Below, one piece after another: positions 22,871 to 35,052 of a stretch of DNA of 64,000 bases. This DNA comes from Oegoconia quadripuncta (taxonomy: Eukaryota; Arthropoda; Insecta; Lepidoptera; Autostichidae), in NCBI GenBank assembly GCA_949316235.1, contig OX438745.1:5399001-5463000 (forward strand). The letters are read 5' to 3'. How positions within the stretch are numbered: position 1 is the first letter of the stretch; each line of letters starts with the position of its first letter. The notes below the pieces were generated by a model. That model was given only the letters and a program-made list of their open reading frames with translations. It was not told the DNA's origin and searched no databases. The position numbers and the translations under genes were made by a program.

Positions 22871-23989
22871 AGAAATAAAAGTCAGAAGAAAATATTTCAG
22901 AAAGTATTGAAACTTTAGAGCGAATTAAAATTTTCCATAAGAAATGCTATTTATTACCTTTTTTAAATAAGCTAATTCGAAAGTGTTATTTATTTTGAAC
23001 TTCAAAGTTTATATGGAAAATAAACATAAGCTTATCCAATTCTTTTGTATAGAATTGTATTGAGATTATTCAGAATTCTAGCATGCTCCCCGCCCCAGAA
23101 GGAAGTTACGTGTGAACCTTGTAACAAATTTATTGGTAAGTCAAGGACTAGAGGAGGAACAAAGTATAAATTAAGTCAAAGATATTGCGTAGCGAACATT
23201 TTAAGCTATTCGATAAATTGGCTGAAAAAGAACACTAACTACGAATATGAACATACAGTCCCATAATTCAGACCATAAAAACAATTGAACGAGTTTCCGA
23301 AACAAAATTGATTGTATGAAAGGTATAGATTATCTATAGTCGCAATTTTGTGGCATCTACTTCCACTGAACTTTAGATGAAGCTAGTTTAGTTGATACAA
23401 TTGAGTTGCGAAACGACATTACCTACACACATGACAATCATGTCGCTTATTAAGAGCTGCGTCTATGGATCTATGTTTTAGCCTCCCCGTGTATCAGCAG
23501 TCCGGTGATTTAGTCCTGTGATCGGACTGATGAGACTTGTGATAAACCGGACTACTAAATCTTTTAGTCCGGTATCGGAGGATAACAGTACATCTACTTT
23601 ATCAATTATCAATCCTCTTCGGACTCTCAAAGATTCATATTATGTAAGTGTAACTTGTTGTGTGTCTTTATTCACTGAAATTACCAAGGTATAGTTAAAT
23701 AAATTGTTTGGCCAAATGTTCTTGATTAGTGCAACAGTCTCTGTGGTTCAATGTATACCTAACATACTTGTCTGTTGTTTTTCGTCGAAAAATTACTATT
23801 CCCTAGCCTATTTGTAAAACTATCGCTTAAAAAATTCTGAAAAGAATCGCAAATATCGGAAATGATTTGTACAGTTGAGCTAAAAGGGAAATGGATAGTG
23901 ATCGAACGCAAAAAATTGTACGTGGCACGGTTGCAGTCCTTAGATGAATGATCGCTAGTGGCATTTTAGGTAAACCTGTACTTCTTCTT
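22871..23989. other. No gene seen
   Basis: AT-rich. 23508-23575 holds an imperfect inverted repeat around AGTCCGGT ... ACCGGACT, possibly a MITE remnant. Confidence 0.4.
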
Positions 23990-24210
23990 CAATTTAAGAG
24001 CTATGCTCTTGTTGGTAGAGTAATGACGTCTCTCTGCTTTCCGCCCTTGATTTAACCTCATGGTATGACACGACATTCACCTTTTCCATCACTTAGACAA
24101 AGTAATTGCACCTATCTTCACCTGCACCTGTCTTCCCTTTCCTTCAATCTTTCCATTAATTATGTTCTTCAAAAAAATATCGTGTCGTATCAAGTGACCA
24201 ATCATCTTTT
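23990..24210 (-). pseudogene. LINE ORF2 C-terminal fragment, second copy, broken
   Basis: It matches 18060-18260: ATCGTGTCGTATCAAGTGAC, CGACATTCACCTTTTCC and GGTATGACACGACATTCACC. A duplicated CACCTGTCTTC-like stretch near 24115 and other changes break the frame. Confidence 0.7.
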
Positions 24211-25867
24211 TACCATCCTATGATACTCCAGCACTAGTAGCATGATAGCACTATTTCAGAGTGTACATGGAAGGAAAATTAACATTAACATGGCTTTTTT
24301 TTAATTAGGATGAAAACTCTATACATGTTTGAAACCAGAGATAGGAAGAAATAATTACAATTACCGTTGCATTACGTTCTTTTAGCGGTAACCAGGTAAA
24401 AATTAATGCAAAGTTTGTAGGCTGTTAATTGAATACGATTGTATTTACCACTATATGAGCTGTAATATAATCTTGTTTAATATATACAACGTAGGTACAA
24501 TGTTTATTTAAATTCCATGTAATTCCTTCGGCCGCATGATTATAAAACTATCGAAAGCGTATGATTTATGAATCACTCGAATATTTTCACAACAACGCGC
24601 CAATCAATGATTATCCACGTGCAGTCATGTATGTAACAAATACATAAATAATAAATCGAGCACACGAAATACGACGCTTACATTTTAATGTAGGTACCTG
24701 TGACATACAAAGGCCGGAACGACGTGAAGCCAAGTACATACAACAGTTATATATATATAAAAAATAAGAATTCACGGAAGACTTCAGTATTCAGTGCAGT
24801 ACTATGATGAATTAAACATTCGTGCCGTGAAGCTGTGATGAGCTCTAATGGAGAAAGTAATTATATTTTGAACAGTTTAATGTAACATTCATAAAGATTG
24901 GGAGAATACAAAAGAACATACTATTGAGAAAGATTTCATTGAGTCAAAAACTCATACCTATGAATAAAGTACAATCATTGGTAATATAATAATAAAAATA
25001 ACTTATAACAATGACTTTCATATTGTAAAGAATAATTTAGTTCCGAGTGCAAGGAAAATTTTAAATTATAATGTAATCAGCAGACTTTTATAGACAAATA
25101 GACGCATATACTAAACTTGTATCTATGAACATAGGCTAATGGAAGTCAACACCTGACGTGCATACAAAGCATTACTCGATATCTCTTTTGTTCCAATAGA
25201 TATTCCAACTCATACAAATATTTGTAAAACAAAGTATCCCTACAATTCTGTACAAGTGCGCAGTAAATTCAATCTTCTATACTACGACAAATTTAACACC
25301 ATTTTTTAACTCGCAATTTGCCATGCTAGCTCCTATTGTGATGCAGAATTTCCTCCAAGACTTGGGGTAATCAGATCGTATCGATGAAATCCGGTAGCAG
25401 TTAAATTTTTGGTTTGAAGTGTCGACAGACTGCCAGCGTTAGGTACATACCGGAATTAATAATAAAGTGAAGAGGCGAGTATGGTTTGCAAAACAAGTGA
25501 CAGTTTGCAAACTATATTGTGCTACATACAGGTATCAATGAATGAAGCCATCCGTATAACGATTTCAAAGCATACCTTCGGCGAGTTGCGTGCACTAAAA
25601 GTGAAATCGACAGCAGAAAAATTATATTTATTAATCGAAGCAATAACACGTGTATTTCATTTATATTCAGATGTCCTAAGTTTATTTTAGCATCAAGCCT
25701 ATTACCTTTAAACTGACCACAAATACCAAATTGTTTCACTTTTGGAATGTAGAGATAGCTGAATATAACCGTTACATAAGAATAATTCGTTAATTAAACT
25801 ATAAATGCACTTCGTCGAAAACATCGATTGAAAAAGATGGAAGAAAAAGAAATATTTTTATATAACA
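24211..25867. other. No gene seen
   Basis: AT-rich; short frames only, none resembling a known family. Confidence 0.4.
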
Positions 25868-26015
25868 CCGGCGGCGTACGAAATCTGCCAGACGAGACGC
25901 GGGCCTCCATCCACGCGCGCGATCGACGCTCGACTAAGTGAGCTCTACCTCTACTACCTATGTCGCCCCACCGCACCCGTGCCGGGTAACAACGGTGCGC
26001 ATACGCACCGATCGA
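25868..26015. promoter_or_regulatory. CpG-rich island, possible promoter or first exon
   Basis: About 150 bp rich in CG dinucleotides (GGCGGCGTACG, GACGAGACGCGGG, CACGCGCGCGATCGACGC) in an otherwise AT-rich region. TATATAA lies at 25859-25865, just beside it, and reads as TATA-like on either strand. The - strand has a 60-codon open frame across it. No identifiable protein or flanking exon, so the role is open. Confidence 0.3.
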
Positions 26016-26152
26016 TCACTCTATATTCAGACGGAAATGGAAAATTAATCAGAAAACCGTGGAATAGGGTGTATATGAGTAAACTTTCTGTATACATGAA
26101 GATGAAATATGTATTACACAATCATCAATCTGAAGTCAGATTTAGATAAGAT

Positions 26153-26230
26153 GAATTATACAGGTTCGAATACGCACGAAAATGCCTTACTGAATTATAC
26201 AGGTTCGAATACGCACGAAAATGCCTTACT
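26153..26230. repeat. 39-bp perfect tandem duplication
   Basis: GAATTATACAGGTTCGAATA plus 19 more bases occur twice in succession (26153-26191 and 26192-26230) without change. Confidence 0.95.
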
Positions 26231-26929
26231 ACCAGGAGCTCTTGGAAACAAAAGCTGAAAATTAAGAGGAATGAAGGGATAATTGCCATAGACTTAAAGC
26301 GGCGTTAATGGTTCAAGAACATGAAGCAGCAATGAAATTATTGAACCGACAATTGTATCAAATCAATAGAACAATATAGAATGAAAAAAATAAACATATG
26401 ATGCAAAAGAAAAGGGCAACGTTAGGTCCCCAAATTTTAAGGACTAAATAAATTAATGCTTGGAGTAAAAGCTGGATGGAGCTACAAGGTTCAAACGTTT
26501 CACATTTCACTCAGGATTAGATGATTCATGTTCTGCCGGTCAATTGCTGCCTTCAATTTATACAATAGTTGTGGTAATATTTGGAAGAGGTGTCAATACA
26601 ATAGAAGAAGAACATGTATGGTGCAAGTAAAGGAAAAAGTAAATGCCGTGTTGTATCCTGATACGTCAAAGAAAAGGCGGAATGTAGAGAAGTGTGGAAA
26701 GGACTCCACCAACATAGCTCTTGAATGGAAGAGAGAGAGACCGACACAGATAATTAAGATTTTGTAAATTATGAACAACCAAGCGGACAAGAGCCTAAAA
26801 CGCGGTATTGAAATTTCTCGAAGATTTGGGATATAGGTCACAATTTCTGTTCGTACAACATTCTACTTTACCCATCTCTATGAGAAAGATTCTACGTTTT
26901 CTCGTGTTCAAAAGGCATTTGTTTTATTT
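26231..26929. other. No gene seen
   Basis: Purine-rich stretches give short frames on both strands near 26528-26841; none resembles a known family. Confidence 0.4.
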
Positions 26930-27078
26930 TTATTTTTTTAATTGAGAGGGCGGCAAACGAGCACGAGGGTCACCTGATGGAAAGCAATCACCGCCGCCCA
27001 TGGACACCCGCAACACCATAGGGTCACAGATGCGTTGCCGGCCTTTAAGGAAGGTGTAGGCTCGTTTCTTGAAGGTTG
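26930..27078 (-). repeat. Retroelement end fragment (GGCAAACGAGCA family)
   Basis: A T-rich run then GAGGGCGGCAAACGAGCACG and CACCGCCGCCCATGGACACC, matching the insertion at 1272-1507; it ends at CTCGTTTCTTGAAGG. Confidence 0.78.
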
Positions 27079-28127
27079 TTAAATAGAAACACTTAAGTAC
27101 CTCAAAATATTAAGGTTTTTGAGTGAGTACGTTTCTGTTTTCAACCTCATCATTATTTATTATTATTACACAGATGGGAAAGAGCAACAACAGTATAAAC
27201 TTAGAAAGGTGACCTTTTTACCAATATTTGTTTCCTAAAAAACCCAATTCTGCAAATATTGAGTTCAAACTAGCAAATGGCATGTTGTCAATTTGAATCC
27301 TAACTAATAGATGTATTGAGAAATTTTCGTTTAGGACAAGGTTGTCCAGTATATTTAGTGAACGAGTGCAATCGCAATTAAATTTATAAACAAGGTAACG
27401 CACCAATTTTCATATGAATTTCTTTATATATTTCAGGAGCTCACGGTGTAAGTTCGTTTTCTACGTAGTAAGTATTAGCATATCGAAATAGATTCCGTAC
27501 ATTATATGAGTATTTCGATTTCTGTTAAGTCTAGTATTTCAAGGTCGTTTTCAGAATTATATGGAACATCGCAATATCTTATCTGTCTTTCATTACAATA
27601 ATAAAAGAATTTCTCGGTTCAAACACGACTGAGATAATTGACTCTAAATAGGTACCTAATGGATTTAACATATTTTATGAACGTACTTCACCTAAATCTT
27701 TGAACCCGGACCCAGGTGGTTAGATCAATGACATTTAATCAATTTCACTAATCTCGTCTACATATAAGATTAAGTCTACATAAAAGTATAATCCGGAGAT
27801 AAAAGCACATCCTTTTTCAAATATATAATTAGTGACATTGGATTATTATTAGCAATGTAAACATAATATTATCAGATATTATGAAGCCAGCATTTCTATG
27901 TTAAATGACCTCTGCGTGTCCTTTAGCTGTGCTGCTAATATGCATGATTAGCAAGAGATTAGTAAGAAGTGAAAATTGCAATGATGAATAGACTAACACA
28001 GTTCTTATTCAATGGACTAAATACGAACCTATTCTAAGGCGTCGATTACAATTCAAATACCATCGAAGTGGTGATAATGGGATGAAAGCGAAATATGTTT
28101 TAATGATCTGATCTGAATGATGATAAC
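27079..28127. other. No gene seen
   Basis: AT-rich; nothing recognised. Confidence 0.4.
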
Positions 28128-28382
28128 GACTGTTTGGTGTAGTGGTTAGACACTCTGACCACTATACCAAAACGTCGCAGGTTCGAATCCCGCTAGGGGT
28201 ATATGTTTGTATGATGAATACAGATATGTGTTCCCGAGTTATGGATGTTTTTCGTGTATTTATTTACAAAAAAAGTGTATTTGTGTAGTTTATCTAGCCT
28301 CTGGTATCCATAACACAAGCCTAGATGCTTACCGTGGAACTATATGGCGGTGTGTGTATGTGCAAAGATATTTATTTATTTA
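28128..28382 (+). repeat. SINE family A, full-length copy 4
   Basis: GACTGTTTGGTGTAGTGGTT, GCAGGTTCGAATCCCGCTAG and an ATTTATTTATT tail. The body matches copy 1 with scattered substitutions. Confidence 0.88.
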
Positions 28383-28983
28383 TAAGATTTATAAGCTTAG
28401 CCAAATCTAATAGCATAGAATGACATTTTAAACTTGTCATCCTACCCCTCTCTTCTGGTTTATTAGCATTACCTATGAAATAGGGTACAGGTGAAGATTA
28501 GAGATGTCTATCTGGAAACGGCGTTCGAGGAATTGAAAGAAGGAAGAAAGAAATTGTTAGAACAATTTATTGAGAATTCATGAACCGAACATCCAAGCAC
28601 ATGCGTACATAATCCACCAAGTAACACTCGCGAATTTACACCAGTGGTTGTTAGAGATAAGCCACAAACCACGATAAGAGTAAGATGAAGATAGACGAGA
28701 AGATGTTTAAATCCGCCTAATTGTTTTCTATTATTTTGTGCAATAAAGATGTTTGTATACTTAGTGTGAGGTATTAGGACGTGGAGGTAGAAAGAGCAAA
28801 GGTGATGATATAAGTAAGATAGAATTAAGTACGAAAGAAATCGCAAAAATAAAATAGTTTCTCCTTTATAGAGCAACTCGCTTTCCTGTACACAGGACAA
28901 GTGGTCCTAACTGACACACAATTGCGGTCCAGGTCGGTCAATTGCACAACACTGGCGTAATTGAAACAACTTCACAACGATCT

Positions 28984-29430
28984 GAAGGGCAATTCTCGTA
29001 ATATCTCTTATTACAATTACAGTCCAAATTCAGTTCGGATCTAGTCTCGGTCTCCAAATGTCAAATACGTCACTCTCGTACTACAATATAAAGGTTTGTA
29101 ATGTGATTATATCGAAATGTGATCGAAAGTTGAACAAAGCTTTTAACATCAAGTTCGAGATTAAAAAAATTTACAGTTCGTCAAATATGCGCTTGCTACC
29201 TTCTATTTATTCTCTTTCACATTTGTCAAAAAACTACTTATATCACTTCAGCTGGGCAATAATGAACAATTAATAGTGAGAGCTCTGTTCAACTTTCGAT
29301 CACATATCGATATAATTACATTACGAATCTTTATATTTAATGTCGTATTTGACATTTAGGAGATCGAGACTGGATCCGAACTGAATTTTGACTGTAATTG
29401 TAATACGAGATATTACGAGAATTGCCCTTC
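28984..29430. repeat. Long inverted repeat, arms about 155 bp, spacer about 140 bp
   Basis: Left arm 28984-29140 (GAAGGGCAATTCTCGTAATA ... GATCGAAAGTTGAACAAAGC) and right arm 29280-29430 are reverse complements at most positions. The spacer is AT-rich and non-coding. No target duplication was identified. Confidence 0.88.
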
Positions 29431-29917
29431 TGATACATTGTATTCGAAGATGACAGAATGTATAAGAACTTCGTAAATAGATGTTACAAGATTCCCGGTA
29501 ACGAAAATCAAACTTGATGTATGAAGCACTGCACTGCAGGATTTCTTCTCGTGAAAACGCCTCTGTTTCAAAATATAGTCGGTACGGTACGGTGGTACAA
29601 TTTGTGTTAATTCGCCTAACACTCTCTAAGAAAACCGGATTTGGAAGAATTTTGCCTACTGAAGTTGCACTTCTACGTGATACGTTTTGAAAATGATGAT
29701 GTTGTAGCTCGTTCACAGTTTCATCGTTGAAAGATTCATTGCATATCACGTTCATAAGTGATGCACAAGACATTGATGCGCGCTCGTGCTCAAATTTCCG
29801 TTTTCCCCGAGCCGGATTCTTACGATTTCTATGTACCTGTTGTATCTCTGTACAGACTTTTTTTTGTGGTTCTGCGACATCTGCGACGTCACACTTACCA
29901 ATATACTTCCATAGCAT
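29321..29917 (-). CDS. Hypothetical open frame, 198 codons, unrecognised
   Basis: It starts MLWKYIGKCDVADVAEPQKK, has a basic region (RNRKNPARGKRKFEHERA) and a HHHFQNVSRRSATSVGKILP stretch. The last 40 or so codons come from the right arm of the long inverted repeat, so the true end may lie earlier or the frame may be fortuitous. No domain is recognised. It could be a remnant of the protein of the mobile element that left the inverted repeat. There are no splice-supported neighbours. Confidence 0.25.
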   Translation of the reverse strand: MLWKYIGKCDVADVAEPQKKVCTEIQQVHRNRKNPARGKRKFEHERASMSCASLMNVICNESFNDETVNELQHHHFQNVSRRSATSVGKILPNPVFLESVRRINTNCTTVPYRLYFETEAFSREEILQCSASYIKFDFRYRESCNIYLRSSYTFCHLRIQCIRRAILVISRITITVKIQFGSSLDLLNVKYDIKYKDS

Positions 29918-31122
29918 AACTACAACAATATATCGTTCCGCGTCGCTTTTAGTGTAGTGAAGATTTATTTTTTATTGCGATCGCCTTACAAATCCATCTG
30001 GCTAGTGATCTTATTGTCCCCCTTTAACTACTATCGCGAGACATTTCAAAGCTCTCACTTGACACTTCCGATAAATTTTAAAGATTATTACAACTTGTTG
30101 TTGGGTTACATGAACACATTTTAAAATTCATATGTCAATTTTAAAGGTATCGCGATACATATGTGTTAAAGATGTCAAAAAATCAACTAAAGCAAATCTT
30201 TCATGTAATATGATTCTTATATTTGGGAACGGACACAGTTTTGGAAAGGCTACTGGTGATGATGATGATGGACAATACAGACATTTCAATTAATGATTGC
30301 AATACATCTACACTGTATCTTTCGACCAAGGTCAGGAGGGTCAACAGAAATAGTGATATTTGTAGATTTAATTTTTAAACGCTCTATTGCACTTCATAAA
30401 ATTTAGATAATGGAGAGAAATTTAACAAAAATTAAGTACAAAGGCTTCCATACAAGGATCTTTTTCAGTTAACGTAGATATTTTCCAAACAACAGATTGA
30501 TTAGGCGTACACAAAATGCAAACTGCAATAATTACGTAAAATATTATATAAAATATAATGGTTTTCCGTTAACACTGATTTGCGGCTCTTAGCAATAAAA
30601 GTTAACGTTTGAATTAGTTAAGGCTCGACTGCAATTAAATCTGAACACTAGTTGCATATCCAGGACGACACTAGATACACGATCATGAACACTAACGACC
30701 AACAATTGCCTGACAGTAATGTAATTGATAGCTGATCAACGATACACAAAGCCGCAGGGAGCTATAAATACCTGACACACATTAAGGGTCAATGCACCCT
30801 CTACTGTAGGAGCATAAAAATTCAAGGTTTAAGTACTCATGCAGAGCCTGTATTTATATAGACAAGAATACCCTATTGCTATAGAGCAGCATAATCATTG
30901 GAGCGATGTTTCTTAAACACATTACACACAGAACATATTAACTCTCTCAATCTAAATCACATGCGATATAAAGAGGATTGTACAGCAACAGATCTCCATA
31001 CAAAAGGAAGGAAATCTTTTTATTTTGTAAGGTTTAGCGTTACTATTACCATTTTTAATATGTTGTGGGCATGGTGAACTGGATTCTGTACAAATATTTT
31101 TTTTATATATTCGACATATATT
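29918..31122. other. No gene seen
   Basis: AT-rich; short TGATGATGATGATGG microsatellite-like run at about 30255. Confidence 0.4.
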
Positions 31123-31374
31123 TTAAAATACTATCATAAATTTTAGAAACAGAAAAGGGTTCAATAATGCGCCCTGTGCCATCCTTACTCTAAAGCCTTG
31201 TGATCTTACCAAATTGACGACTACTTGAATACTTAGAGAATAACCACAAAATCTAAATTCCTCAGGACTACTAGTAACATTTTCCTTCAGGATAACCTCT
31301 GCTTCTATTTGAGAAGCATTAAATTTATCTCTAACTTCAACGTGACAAATTTTCAAAAGTCTAAGTTCCTTCAC
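31123..31374 (-). CDS. Hypothetical open frame or exon, unrecognised
   Basis: The open frame reads KELRLLKICHVEVRDKFNAS, QIEAEVILKENVTSSPEEFR and FCGYSLSIQVV, with an amino-acid mix resembling real protein. No ATG starts it (first codon GTG, after a TAA). An AG lies immediately before TGAAGG and a GTCAAT follows QVV, so an internal exon is possible. No family is recognised. Confidence 0.25.
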   Translation of the reverse strand: MKELRLLKICHVEVRDKFNASQIEAEVILKENVTSSPEEFRFCGYSLSIQVVVNLVRSQGFRVRMAQGALLNPFLFLKFMIVF

Positions 31375-31385
31375 TGTTTAAACTC

Positions 31386-31455
31386 ATCCATTATTATTAG
31401 GAGCCCATACTGTCCCACTGTTGGGCAAAGGCCTTCCTCTTCTCTCTCCTCCCTC
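31386..31455 (-). repeat. LINE 3' tail fragment
   Basis: ATTAGGAGCCCATACTGTCC and TGTTGGGCAAAGGCCTTCC match the family whose coding end lies at 21706-21935. Confidence 0.75.
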
Positions 31456-32273
31456 CAGAGAAACTCATTCATTGCAATTGTCTAATTATATCCCGACATA
31501 ACATGGTTTGTTTAGCTGTTTATTATATTCTAAACAGCTTTTTATTTGTGTCCAGAATTTCTGATGGTTTGGCTATGCGATTTGACTTCATACTAAAACA
31601 GACTATTTTATGAAGATTTGAATATTGCAATTAATAATCTAGAAATTGATTAAACGATCTTTGCTCTTAGAAATTATGAAGCTTGTCTCTACTTCTTGTA
31701 TCCCCTTCGTAATCATTGAATTTATTTACGGAATTTACTTGAGTTTTTTTTTGGGGTTAAAGATGTTTACAAACATGTTTTGGTTTAAAAAACTCTGAAA
31801 AATTATAATTTAGGTCGTGGTAAAATCAATCGAACTTCAGTTTATTGCCTTCATCTATCAGTCAATATGTCCAAGCTACTACCACTTCGGAAAGGGAAAA
31901 CATTCGTGAGAAAAGAAGCGGCGCAGAAAACACACAAAATCATTGTTGTTCTTTATAAAAAGTTAACTAATACTATTTTATAATTTTTGGGAGCAGGAAG
32001 TACACCAAGCGTGTTTGTCATTCAGGTAGTCACTAATGTTATTGTAATAACGCATTTTTGACGTCTTCTGACGTGTCTACGTGTTCTTATTTTTTCTCAG
32101 ATTAATAATATTCTCCGGTATAAGATTTTAAAAGCGTATATAGTGTTCACTAAATTATGTTTTTAACTTTGCTTAGTTTAGGAGTAGCCCATTTGTCCTT
32201 ATATCTCAAATTTACGTTTGTTACTTTTTTTTCGGGAATGCAGGAACTATATTAAAAATAATCCTTATCCCAT
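31456..32273. other. No gene seen
   Basis: AT-rich; nothing recognised. Confidence 0.4.
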
Positions 32274-32481
32274 CCCAACTAATATTATAAATGCGAAAGT
32301 TTGTGTATGTGTTTATATATGTATCTTTATTACCTCTTCACGCTTAAAAGGCTTGACGGATTTGGATGAAATTTGGTTGGTAGGTAGATTAAGACCTGGA
32401 TTAACATAAAGGCAAATTTTTTTGCTGATTCGATTTTGGTTAAATGTTCCACGCGAACGAAGTCGCGGGGAGCAGCTAGTA
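32274..32481 (+). mobile_element. Helitron-like (Lep1-type) non-autonomous element
   Basis: It runs from CAACTAATATTATAAATGCG through TTTGGATGAAATTTGG to GAAGTCGCGGGGAGCAGC then CTAGT. This is the common lepidopteran family with AT-rich start and CTAGT end. No Rep/helicase is encoded. Confidence 0.75.
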
Positions 32482-32722
32482 TTTCAAATATTTCAATCCG
32501 AGCTTCAGTGACAGGCCTTGTGTTAATTTCTAACGAAATTGTTTTCTCATGTAAAGGAACTTAACAAATTGTCCACTGACTGAGTCTTTATACAATTTAT
32601 AATATTCATACTATCGTCAATTTAAAATACATCTAGACATGTATGTGGCTGCGGCTTCAGTTATTTTAGTCGGCTCCAGCAAAACATTCAGGAGTTTAAT
32701 AAGTTCTTTATTCTGCCCGTAA

Positions 32723-32860
32723 CGACCGTATTAATAAATCGATCTTGAGATTGAGTTCGCGTCTCAGTCTCAATGCCTTTTTTTATACTGTTTTAATATG
32801 CAACAAAGTGTCAACTTAAGATCATCTCAATCTTGAGAACGGTTTATTTATACGGGACTA
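32723..32860. mobile_element. MITE (ATTAATACGGGCC family) copy
   Basis: CCGTATTAATAAATCGATCT and, at the other end, AATCTTGAGAACGGTTTATT, as in the copies at 12631 and 35807. Confidence 0.8.
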
Positions 32861-33410
32861 AGATCACCACACGCTACCACATTTCTATTTACTTAAATAA
32901 TTTTTAATAAGTCCTCAATTATTGATTGATGGAAAATACGCAAACATCGATATACTTCTTAACCGATTTCAAAAAAAGAAGGAGGTACGATTCGTCGGAA
33001 TCTTTTATTTTTCCAGATTAACACATAATAATTTTATTTTATGTTCAACTTTAAGGTTACGTTTTTTCTAATTTTTTCTGACAAGAATCATAAACCCACC
33101 CCTCAAGAGCAGCTGTAAAACCTAAATAACTACAAAACCTGTCAATACCAGTAGAATTTATCTCTAAACACTACTTAGACGCAGCATCAGGTTTCCGTGG
33201 GTATAATTTGAGGGCATATGTGGACGGATAATGGTATATTAATGATATCCCTCGGGACAGGAATAAATGGAGTAATGGTTACTGTGGTACCCGTTTACTG
33301 AGAGTAAGAATACTGGTTGGCATGTTACATATATGGCATGTGTGGATGCAGCACTTGGTTCCAAGAAGGTGATGCTATTCATCTTGAAATAACAAACATA
33401 AATACATAAG

Positions 33411-33925
33411 TCAGGACTTTAATCCCAAATGGAAAGGTCAGAGATATCAAACAAAAAAGTTTGGATGTTCCAAACACGCTTGGAACAATGTCCACGGTTC
33501 AACTTCCGTAATATAGTGAAATGCACATAATGACAGGGGGTGAGCCTATCGCCAATATTCTAGGTGAGCCTATTTTCCGGATTAAAACAACGACTATTTG
33601 AAGCATTAAGACTCAACCAAAACCTGGGGTTCTATTACATAATTTCATCGTTATCGTCATCGGTTACGTTTAGACATGTGATTGGTTGGCTCATTGCTCG
33701 CTCGACCATTTGACGGTTTTCCATTGGTCAACGTAATCGATGACGATACCAATGAGGTTACATAATCTAAGGACAGGTCGATTTGAAAGATCTTGGCCTT
33801 AAAACGTACAAGTCTATTGATGTTTTTTGGTGTAAAGTCCTTTAGTTGCCTTTTACGAAACCCAAAGGGAAGATACGGGTTGGTTATATTCTTTTTACGT
33901 ACCGGAAAACACACGACAAAATTAT
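33411..33925 (+). repeat. Dispersed repeat (CCAAATGG..GGTC / CGCCTTTTACGACACC type), split by a MITE
   Basis: The left part (ATCCCAAATGGAAAGGTCAG ... GACAGGGGGTGAGCCTATCG) and right part (GTTTTTTGGTGTAAAGTCCT, TTGCCTTTTACGAAACCC) match the uninterrupted copy at 36846-37106. The MITE at 33626-33772 lies between them. Confidence 0.75.
33626..33772. mobile_element. MITE (GGGGTTCTATTACATAATTT family), copy 2
   Basis: Same orientation and ends as 8525-8671, inserted in the dispersed repeat around it. Confidence 0.82.
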
Positions 33926-34159
33926 TTTTAACCGAAAGACGAAATGAGGTTCTCAATCATATAGAGATTTGCATCTCTTGAATGTAGTATCAAGAAACTA
34001 ATAAAAATCAAAACACAACGTAAGCAGGTGTTATTTCATTTGTCAGCCTTACCTACAGTACACGTCTAATATTAATCGTATTGTAATGATAAGACTGATT
34101 TCATCATATTGCGTTTATTTAATAATAGCGGTAATGACTAATGTTCAAGAAAATCTGCA

Positions 34160-34540
34160 GGTTGAACAAGAGTTTCATAGTAGGCGCGCTTACTGGTCAT
34201 TATGGAACGATGGACCTGTTATTTAAAATGGGCCTGGCTGAAAATTCAACCTACAGAGCATGCAAACAAAGAAAGGGAATCAATGAAGCACCTTCTGTGT
34301 GACTGCGATGCCATGGCCGCAAGGGGTTTGCCTTTTGAGTAAGGGGTATCCTGAACCAAGAGACTACATGCCCTTTCCACTAACCTGTGTCATAAAGCTT
34401 ATGAAGTCTATAAGCTGGCTAGGAGACAGCGAAGGCAGTGCACAAAATATCTCGATTGGGTAGAAGTGCCTTTGGGCATATTTTTGTCCAACCCCAGGGC
34501 AAAATATAAGAATCTAAGGATTACAAAGCAATTTTAAGTA
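34160..34540 (+). pseudogene. Non-LTR retrotransposon C-terminal fragment, broken frame
   Basis: It reads TGHYGTMDLLFKMGLAENST then YRACKQRKG; after a frameshift, KHLLCDCDAMAARGLPF, CHKAYEVYKLARRQRRQC and LDWVEVPLGIFLSN. The 'TGH..L..MGL...YRAC......KHLLCDC' pattern is the RNase H/C-terminal part of certain LINE ORF2 proteins. Several stops and a shift make it dead. Confidence 0.65.
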
Positions 34541-34842
34541 CCTACACTCTATGTATGGATAAGTTATCGCTATCTCCAACATTTCGTGGACAGGGGTGCG
34601 GTTTTGATCTCTATTGGCTCCGACATTCAGCATTTTTGAACCAATTGAAAGCTGTGTTGCTATTTTCACCAAAAAGTCAAACATGATCTATTACACTCAA
34701 AACAAGAACTTGACTGTCAAAAAACTTTTTACCAAAAAAAAAACAAACGACTTCGGCCACCATAAGTAAAAAAAATACTTGAAACGCTCGTATCACTTAA
34801 TCAGTTATTTTCTATGTTCACTGTCGTAATTATTTCTAGTAT

Positions 34843-35052
34843 ATAAATAAATAATAAATATTTCGGGCACTTACATCAATCATCCAGTCCCAAACAAATC
34901 AAAGCTTGTACTATGGATACCATTTATATAAACATCCATGACTCGGGAATACACGTTCGAATCCATCACACAAACATTTACCCCTCGCGGGATTCGAATC
35001 CGCAACCGTTGGTTTCGCTGACAGGGTCACTATCCACTACACCAATACTGGT
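34843..35052 (-). repeat. SINE family B, near full-length
   Basis: Tail AAATAATAAATATTTCGGGC, then GCGGGATTCGAATCCGCAAC and CACTACACCAATACTGGTAC in reverse orientation. Confidence 0.88.

Noticed and set aside
28508..28900. 130-codon - strand frame
   Set aside because: Composition looks random (many L, S, Y, H), there is no domain and no splice-supported partner.
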